Part shown: one piece after another, positions 57,481 to 64,000 of the stretch
Numbering within the stretch: position 1 is the first letter of the stretch
Layout of the letters: the number at the start of each line of letters is the position of its first letter
From: Tenrec ecaudatus
Lineage: Eukaryota; Chordata; Mammalia; Afrosoricida; Tenrecidae
Length of the DNA: 64,000 bases
Reading direction: 5' to 3'
NCBI RefSeq assembly: GCF_050624435.1
Contig: NW_027459195.1
Location: 172,001 to 236,000, forward strand
Notes under the pieces: model-generated
Seen by the model: only the letters and a program-made list of their open reading frames with translations
Databases searched by the model: none
What the model was told of the DNA's origin: nothing
Program-made: the position numbers and the translations under genes

Positions 57481-57722
57481 GGAAAACCAGCCTGTAACAA
57501 GGAACAAACCTACACTGGTAGAACACTAACACTATAACGCCTCAAGTTTTAAATTCAGGAAATAATTTTAAACATTTTTATTCTTTACTTTCATAGTTAT
57601 CAATATGTATATATGGCATTCAAATATATAAAACGTGCAATGTTTTTGAAATGTAACCAAATTGTCACATTGATAATTTATAAGTTTGGTACTAGATAAG
57701 TTTCAATTAAATGTTATAAAAA

Positions 57723-58342
57723 TGTTGTGCTGGGCATTATAGGGCTAAAGCAGCTTGTTTGAAAAGCCAGGAGAAAGGGAATGGAGGGGAAAAGGGAAAT
57801 ATTTGGCTCCCAGGACAAGGCAGGGCTAACTCCCAGGTCTATTCAATCAGCTCCCTAGGCAGTGCCCTTCCACATGTTTGGGCTGGTGGGCACCATCTTG
57901 GCCAGGGTCACAGGCCCCGTTTCCCCATGGCCACAATGGCGGCTATATAGGATCTCTGGGAAAAGCTTAAACAGCCTTGACAAGAGTGAAGCCATTATGA
58001 GCTGACAGAAGGCACCATGTAAAGTAAATAAAGTAGCTATGAACTGTAAATGAACTAGCTGATATAGGGGAGGTAGGCTGTGCAGATGTGCCCAAGGGAA
58101 TGTCCCAAAGGATATGGATGCTCAGAAGATTCGCGAGAGCGACCAGAGCAGTCTTTGTTCAACTAAGAATGACTAACTGCAACACCCTGCTTCTCTACTC
58201 TGCCTGCTTGCACACCTGCACATTGCAAAAGTATAAAAACCTTTGGACAATTAGACTGGGGCTGCTCAGGAAAAAAAACTTTTTCTGTTGAACTTGCCAG
58301 CGGTCGGAGTAGTTTTCTTTCTGGGAATGGAGAGTGGCTACA
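57723..58342 (+). mobile_element. LTR of a gammaretrovirus-like ERV (5' LTR)
   Basis: Begins tgttgtgctgggcattatag, has a TATA-like gtataaaaacc at 58,231, then ggctgctcaggaaaa and gttgaacttgccagcg, and ends gagagtggctaca. A primer-binding-site-like sequence and gag remains follow directly, so this is a 5' LTR. It differs from the LTR family at 3,599. Its length of about 620 bp is normal for the genus. Confidence 0.78.
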
Positions 58343-58346
58343 ACAT

Positions 58347-58364
58347 TTCGAGGTGCACCGAGAT
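58347..58364 (+). other. Probable tRNA primer binding site
   Basis: The 18 bases starting tcgaggtgcaccgag lie five bases after the LTR end, where retroviruses keep the primer site. The first base pair positions are decayed (tcg where tgg is expected). The primer tRNA was not identified. Confidence 0.5.
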
Positions 58365-58454
58365 CCAATTGCCACTGTCTGGGCTTGCTTAGAAAGGAAA
58401 CCTCCTTAACAGGAGTGCTCTCCCCAGAACTACGGATTTCTGATTTCTCTAGGC

Positions 58455-58687
58455 CAGGGGTCCTTAAACTCTTTAAACAGGGACCAGTTCACTGTCCCTC
58501 TGATCAGTTGGAGGGCCGAACTATCGTTTCAATAAAACTATGAACAAATTCCTATGCTTCCTGCACATACCTTATTTTGAAGTTTAAAAAAAACACACAA
58601 ACAAACGGGGCACAAACACTCGGCGGACAGGATCAAGGTCCTCGGCTATCCGCATGTGGCTCACAGGCTATTGTTTGAGGACCCCTG
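58455..58687 (+). mobile_element. Short hAT element, copy A' (233 bp)
   Basis: Ends caggggtccttaaac and gtttgaggacccctg. Perfect 8-bp duplication ctctaggc at 58,447-58,454 and 58,688-58,695. It sits in the leader or start of ERV gag, in the same orientation as copy A. Confidence 0.92.
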
Positions 58688-59330
58688 CTCTAGGCGCTCA
58701 CAAAGAGAATGTAGTTTCAGCCCTAAAGCCTGGAGACTCCGCAATTTGTTTAAAGGTGATTGGACAGAAGGAGTTCCTGATTTGCCCATGCAAGACTCGT
58801 TTTCCCTTCCCCTATTTCTCAGAGTTCATAGTTATGTTTATGGGGAACCAGGACATCCCTATCTGATCCCTAAAATTGATGCGTGGAATGACATTGCCAC
58901 TAATAAGCCAGCATAAACAAAAGACTTACTTCCTCCTGCAACAGAAAGGGTTCTTGTTTCAAGATTTCAGGAAACATGGCAGGACCAGAAAAAAAATAGA
59001 CACAAGGTCCTAAAACCACTAAGGTGGAGGCTGCCCTTCCCCAACCCCTCCCCATACCCCTCCGTCTCGGCTTTATTCCTTTTTGCAGGAGGACTCTGGG
59101 AGTGGGAGAACTAGCTTACGACCCTTCATTATCACTGCCACCCTGTCAGGTGCATGGGGCTGGAGAGAGAGAAATACTCATAACTCTTTTCTGAGTCCAC
59201 ACCCCAACATACACTAGGGCTGGTATGGGATCTCGACCGCCCCACCCCCCAAGAAGGATGATTCGGCAGCAGCCATTCTACACTCAAGGCAAGCAGCCCC
59301 AACACCTGGGGAAGACCCCTGAGTCCCTTT
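58688..59330 (+). pseudogene. ERV gag remains: matrix and following region
   Basis: A frame near 58,750-58,910 has the gammaretroviral matrix pattern ending in a G-x-P-G-H-P box (EPGHPYLIPKIDAWNDI). The following 59,000-59,330 is proline-rich and broken, where the p12-like region is expected. There is no continuous frame. The same segment recurs at 62,509-63,050. Confidence 0.65.
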
Positions 59331-60245
59331 TTGGGTATATATCCCCTTGTATTCCAGTGATTTGTATAATTGGAATCAACAAAATCCCTTTTTCTGACAA
59401 AGCAGGTCTGATTCCTTGATAGAAACGGTTTTCCATATGCATTAGCCCACCTCCAGAAATTGCCAGCAACTTCTCCAGGTGCTGTTCACAACACAGGTAC
59501 AGTAGCCCTGCCAGAGAGAGGCCCAGTAAGCAGTCAATGGACATGATGGTCAGACAGCAGGCACTCCCCATGTGAGGGAAACTCTTTTTGCCACTGCACG
59601 AAAAATGTGAGATCCAAACTCCTTGCAAGGCACAGAAGGCCTAACCAGGTATCACCAGTTTCTCTTGCAGGCCCTCAGTGGAACAGCTAGAAAACCTATG
59701 AATTTATCTAAGGTCAGTGAGAATTTTCAGGCTCTTACAAGAGAATGTCTGCGTGCCTTTTTAGAGTGACTGATGGAAGCCTACGGGCTTTATATCCCTA
59801 ACGGCCTGGAGGCCCCGAGAACAGGAGGGCAATAAGTATTGCCTTTATTACTCAGTCTGCCTCAGACATGAAAAAGAAGTGGGAAGGGTTTGACGGGAAA
59901 AATCTTAGTGATTTGGTACAAGTGGCTCAGCGCATGTGTAACAACAGAGATGATCCTACCACGACAGAGACAAAGAAACTAGTTAAAATACTAGTAATTG
60001 CCATGAGAAACCCCAGAGACTCAGGAAAAGGAGAGCATGGCCCACTTACGGAGAGACTGACCTGTGGGCACCGCCAAGCCATGGGGCAGGATCAATGTGC
60101 CTACTGCAGGAAAGAAGGACATTGGAAAAATCAGTGCCTTGAATACCCCAGGAGAAGCAGACAACCCTCCAATAGAGAGGACGGGCCTCATCCACACCTA
60201 GAAAATCCCAATCAAGAGACAATAATGCTTGAAGAAGCTGAATGA
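59331..60245 (+). pseudogene. ERV gag remains: capsid and nucleocapsid
   Basis: Gammaretrovirus-like. SSDLYNW, the start-of-capsid signature, is at about 59,353. A major-homology-type segment (FLE, a TGA at 59,767-59,769, then LMEAYG) follows. The last 125 codons (59,868-60,242) are open and end in nucleocapsid with one intact zinc knuckle of the C-x2-C-x4-H-x4-C form at 60,096-60,137. These parts build the viral core and bind RNA. Several stops and shifts upstream make the copy dead. It ends at TGA 60,243. Confidence 0.88.
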
Positions 60246-60365
60246 AGGTGTCAGTGCTCTGTTTCACTTGGTCCCCAGGATCCCAGGCTAACTGTCCAAG
60301 TAGGAGGCCAGCCAGTCAATTTCTTAGTGGACACAGGGATTACCTTCTCAGGTTCAGAAAAGAGT
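60246..60365 (+). pseudogene. Start of ERV protease, in frame after the gag stop
   Basis: The frame of gag continues past the TGA and shows GGQPVNFLVDTGITF, the retroviral aspartic protease active-site region with D-T-G. Same-frame gag-stop-pro is the gammaretroviral layout, normally read through a UAG. The frame decays within about 25 codons. Confidence 0.85.
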
Positions 60366-60715
60366 ACAGGCAAATTGTCAAAAGGAAAGATTTGAATTAC
60401 TGTCAGCATATGATTGCTTCCAAAAATAACTCACACCAGAAGATTTGCATGGAGGTTAGGTGGGTTTCTCAAGACATCATGATAAAAAATATCTGTCTGC
60501 CCTTTGTCCCAGTTAGCCATATGATTTTTATGGCACTGGCCCCTGGCTTGGCTGTTGAGCCATGGAAACTGTTTTTGCAGGACGTGAGGCGGTGGCCTGT
60601 GGCCATCAGTGGAAGGACAAAATCTCCACAGTGGTCTTCCTGTTTCAATATGGAGCCACCTATATCACCTCTCGGACATTATTGTTGTCCTGGGCTCAGA
60701 ATCGCCACCCCAGGT
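60366..60715 (+). other. Likely decayed ERV pro/pol, not readable
   Basis: Follows the protease start without a visible border and reaches the L1 at 60,716. Multiple stops in all frames. No pol motif was recognised. Confidence 0.4.
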
Positions 60716-61712
60716 CTAGAAGGCACCTAACAGATCCACACTATTTGAATCAGGCTCTGGTTAGCCCCTATCGATCACTTGGTGACATGGGAGTCTGGAC
60801 AATGGAGTACCTTTACTTTTCGGATCAGAAAACTAACTCAAAAAAACACAGGTGTTGACCCAGAGGCACACAACTGGTTAAAAACAAAGCCAAACTTACA
60901 ACCATTTTCTGGAGCCAGAGTTCTGAGCCCCTCGTGGCTGTGCCCAGCCGAGCAGTCCCTCTCTCCTGGACACACCAAAGATCTGAGCAGATATTCCCCA
61001 CAACCCCTCCCAAAGATTTTATTTCAGAGGATAGCATTGAATTTGCATCTCCTGGACAGAGACATTATCTGATCAGAGCACACAGAGATGAAGGGGAGAA
61101 GGGGAGAGTGGAGCACATCCTGTCCCACCAGACCTTGAGGATGATGTTCCCACTCAGAGAAGTCAGTTCACATAGAAGACCACATGGCCAGCCCCACGAC
61201 GAGACACAACGTCCCTCAAAGACCCATAGCCCTAGAGGGGACAACACTGGAGACACAGTGTGGGAATTACCCCCAAACTGATCTCGCTACACCGAGGCAT
61301 AACACTAAGGGGGTACAGCAGAAGAGCAAGTAAAAGGAGCAGCAAGATCCCAAGGAAATGCTAAAGGTGGACTTTAGGGTCAGGGTTTGGTGCCCCAAAA
61401 GACTGGACTAGAAAACACTTCTAAAGGCCAACACATAGTCCTTAAACTATCTATGAGCTTTTCTATCTTGTTGACCTTTGTTTTCTTTTATTGTAATTGG
61501 ATTTTTGTTGTTTTGTTTATTTTGCTGCTTGGTTTTGTTCTTTCTTGTTTTTGTGCATGTTATTGCCTCTACAGGTCTGTCTAAATAAGATAGGCTGAAC
61601 GAACAATCTGGAGGAGAAAAAAAAACGGAACTGCACATCCTGGAGGACATGCGAGAGAGGGAGGTGGGAAGAAAGGTAGTGGTGTTAAGAACTCCAGAGA
61701 CAAGGGAACAAA
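60716..61712 (+). mobile_element. LINE-1 3' UTR, sense, 3'-incomplete
   Basis: Starts acactatttgaatcaggctc, matching the 52,447 start closely, and follows that copy to about 61,700 (gttaagaactccagagac). It lacks the distal half and poly-A. It separates the two ERV blocks. Confidence 0.85.
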
Positions 61713-61713
61713 A

Positions 61714-61854
61714 AACTCCACCTCTCCGTTTCCTTCACCTAATTTCCTATTTTTCTGGTCTGGCAGCAGGAGCTCCAGATAGATGGGTCCTATCTGGTCG
61801 CCATTTTCTCTGAATCCCTCCATCAATTTTTTTTACACTCTTAAATAGTACAAA
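61714..61854 (-). repeat. Probable LINE-1 5' end, near-identical to 36,804-36,944
   Basis: 141 bases with only three mismatches to 36,804-36,944, same orientation. Contains the aaaatggcg motif on the minus strand at 61,799-61,807. Its right border coincides with the left border of the duplicated ERV block. Confidence 0.6.
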
Positions 61855-61979
61855 CTGATTCATTTATGATGCTAAGGTCTTGGACCCGCTGATAAGACCC
61901 ATCCTTCTTTTTAACCCTATACTGCTTCAATTATAATTTTGGGAAAAAATTATTTTTTTTTGCTGTGGACTTTCATAGT

Positions 61980-62010
<31 letters not shown>

Positions 62011-62283
62011 TTTTTAAAATGCTATTAAAACATCATATTCCGCGTTATAGCGTTAAATGGAAATAATGGGCTAGTACAGGAGGAGTCAATAGTGACCAAA
62101 ATAGAGTAACTACCTAAGTTATTTTGAATTTTCTTGGGTTCAATTGGAGTAAAGGCTTGTAAATTACCCGGGGTCCAAATTCCCATGTAGCCTCCCACAA
62201 CGGGTTGCGGGTAGCCTCCCACAACAGCAGGGATGTTTCAGGGCAGGGAGATTAGTAACCCCTAAGTCCAGGATACCTTAAGG
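61855..62283 (-). pseudogene. Duplicate of the minus-strand ERV segment at 56,112-56,521
   Basis: Collinear with 56,112-56,521: tcatttatgat, a simple repeat, gcgttatagcgttaaa, gtaaattaccc, and gggagattagtaacccctaagtcc, in part. A TA run (61,981-62,007) replaces the TATC run of the first copy. The minus-strand frame at 62,025-62,222 is open but unidentified. Confidence 0.75.
61981..62007. repeat. (AT)n microsatellite
   Basis: Uninterrupted AT dinucleotides over about 27 bases. Confidence 0.95.
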
Positions 62284-62508
62284 CAGGGGTCCTGAAACTG
62301 TTTACCAAGGGGGCCAGTTCACTGTCCCTCAGGCCATTGGAGGGACAGACTATAGTTTAAAAAAAACAAAAATTACGAACAAATTCATGTGCACACTGCA
62401 CATCTTGATTTGAAGTTAAAAAAAAAGGGGGCATATACACCCGACAGAAAGGATCAATGTCCTCGGCTGTCTGCATGTGGCCCACAGGTTGTAGTTTGAG
62501 GACCCCTG
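62284..62508 (+). mobile_element. Short hAT element, copy B, with mismatched flanks (225 bp)
   Basis: Ends caggggtcctgaaac and gtttgaggacccctg. Left 8-mer ccttaagg (62,276-62,283) resembles copy A's ccttaggg. Right 8-mer ctctaggt (62,509-62,516) resembles copy A' ctctaggc. The left half of the interior matches A and the right half (gtcctcggct, gcatgtgg) matches A'. Confidence 0.9.
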
Positions 62509-63960
62509 CTCTAGGTGTTCACCAAGAGGATGTGGTTTCAACCCAAAAGCTTGGAGACACTAAAATTTGTTTAAAAGTGATGGGGCAGAAGGAGTCCCTG
62601 ATTGACCCACGCAAGACTAGTTTTCCCATCCCCTATTACTAAGAGGTCATAGTTATGGTTAAGGGGAACCAGGACATCACGATCTGATTCCTTTAATTCA
62701 AGTGTGGGCTGACATTGCCACTAAAAAGCCTGCAAATATAAAAGACTTACTCCCTCCCTCAAAGAAAGGGTCCTTGTTTCCAAGGTTTCAGGAAACATGG
62801 CAGGACTGGAAAAACAAACGTTACAAGGTCCCAAAACCACATAGGTGGAGCCCATCCCTCTCCGTCCCCCTCCCCCAAACTCTCCCTCTCCCCCTCCTTT
62901 TCCCTCCCCTCCCGATCTCTCTCCCCTACTTGGTTTTATACCATTTTGCAGGAGAACTCTGGGAGTGGGAGAGAAGGCTTCAGACCCTTTGGTTCCACCC
63001 CCGCCCTATAAGGTTTCTAGGGGACAGAAATAGAAAATTTCTAACATGCCCTTATTGAGTAACTCCCTCTCCCACCGGCCCCCCAACCTCACCCCCACCC
63101 CCAACCAGTAGCCCCACACACACACTAGTACTGTTATGTCTTCCATACTCATCAGCCCACCTGGAATGATTGCCAGCAACTTCTCCAGTTGCTGTTCAAA
63201 ACGGAGGAAGGGTAGCCCTTCCAGACAGAGGCCCAGTAAGCAGTCAGCGAACCTGATGGTCAGCGAGCGGGCACTCCCCACTTGAGAGAAACTCTTTTGG
63301 ACACTACACCAACAATGTGGGATCTCAATTCCTAGCAAGGCCCAGAGGGCTTTACCAGGTATCACCCGTTGCTCTTACATGACCCTCTGCGGAAGAGCTA
63401 GGAAACCTATGAATTTATCTAAGGTCAGTGAGAATTTTCAGGCTCTTATAAGAGAATGTCCGCCTGCCTTTCTAGAGTGGCTGATGGAAGCCTATGGGCT
63501 TTATACCCTTCACGGCCCGGAGGCCCCGAGAACAGGAGGGCAATAAGTATTGCCTTTATGACTCAGTCAGTCTGCCTCAGACATGAAAAAGAAGTTGGAA
63601 TGGTTTAAAGGGAAAAATCTTAGTGATTTGGTACAAGTGGCTCATTGAATGTATAACAACAGAGATGACCCTAGCACGACAGAGACAAAGAAACTAGCTA
63701 AAATACTAGAAATTGCCATGAGAGACCCTAGAGACTCAGGAAAAGGAGAGCATGGCCCACTCACGGAGAGACTAACCTGTGGGCACCGCCAAGCCATGGG
63801 GAAGGATCAATGTGCCTACTGCAGGAAAGAACGACACTGGAAAAATCAGTGCTTTGAAAACCCCAGGAGAGGTGCACGACCCTCCACTAGAGTGGACGGG
63901 CCTCATCTGCACCTAGAGAGACCCAAGCAAGAGACAATAATGCTTGAAGAAGCTGAATAA
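62509..63960 (+). pseudogene. Duplicate ERV gag: matrix part, partial capsid, nucleocapsid
   Basis: Collinear with 58,688-60,245. The capsid N-terminus with its SSDLYNW box is missing here, as about 0.1 kb net is lost. The major-homology stretch FLEWLMEAYG is free of the stop seen in the first copy. The last 103 codons (63,649-63,957) are open, with an intact C-x2-C-x4-H-x4-C knuckle from 63,811. It ends at TAA 63,958 where the first copy has TGA. Other breaks upstream keep it dead. Confidence 0.87.
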
Positions 63961-64000
63961 AGGGGTCAGGGCTCTGTTTCACTTTGCCGCCAAAAGCCCA
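63961..64000 (+). other. Start of the second ERV protease region, cut by the window edge
   Basis: The frame continues past the gag stop with the same first residues as the copy at 60,246. The active site would lie beyond the window. Confidence 0.6.

Overview
This is a stretch of mammalian nuclear DNA, almost certainly from an afrotherian and most plausibly a tenrec. The call rests on three visible repeat classes. Many copies of the tRNA-derived AfroSINE, which is restricted to Afrotheria, lie on both strands. RTE/BovB-type LINE fragments carry 3' ends like those of Afrotheria. Two short hAT elements have SPIN-type termini with 8-bp target duplications. SPIN invaded few mammals, and the tenrec is the one afrotherian known to carry it. 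The species call is inference.

The window is dominated by transposable elements in layers. Positions 1-3,425 hold a minus-strand LINE-1 with a broken ORF2 C-terminus and a very long 3' untranslated region. From 3.5 to 31.5 kb there are solo LTRs, AfroSINEs, SPIN and other hAT elements, RTE, piggyBac-like and mariner fossils, and more L1 3' ends. From 32.2 to 37 kb a sense L1 3' UTR is followed by an oppositely oriented segment that looks like an L1 5' UTR with three ~0.48-kb tandem units, interrupted by an LTR. From 51.3 to 54.6 kb a T/G-rich ttttaggg-type array is followed by another L1 3' UTR. From 55.3 kb to the end there is a mosaic of endogenous retrovirus (ERV) remains: a minus-strand LTR and internal region, a plus-strand gammaretrovirus-like LTR with gag and the start of pro, and a partial tandem duplication of the whole assembly.

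The only recognisable host protein-coding locus is a SPATA31-family gene on the plus strand (41,074-47,284). Its four exons, splice sites and splice phases fit the family. The spliced frame is open for 842 codons, then stops in frame. Family-like coding sequence continues, with at least one further frameshift, for another 1.7 kb to a candidate polyadenylation signal. It is either a truncated protein gene or a young pseudogene.

The most informative structure is at the right end. Three copies of one short hAT element sit in the ERV mosaic. The first two have perfect and different 8-bp target duplications. The third carries the left flank of the first and the right flank of the second. This is the expected scar of recombination between two directly repeated hAT copies, deleting about 1.9 kb that included an LTR. 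A second notable structure is a pair of matching units, 26 kb apart, in which an AfroSINE 3' end is fused to a degenerate ttttaggg-type array. No RNA genes, CRISPR arrays or prokaryotic features were seen.
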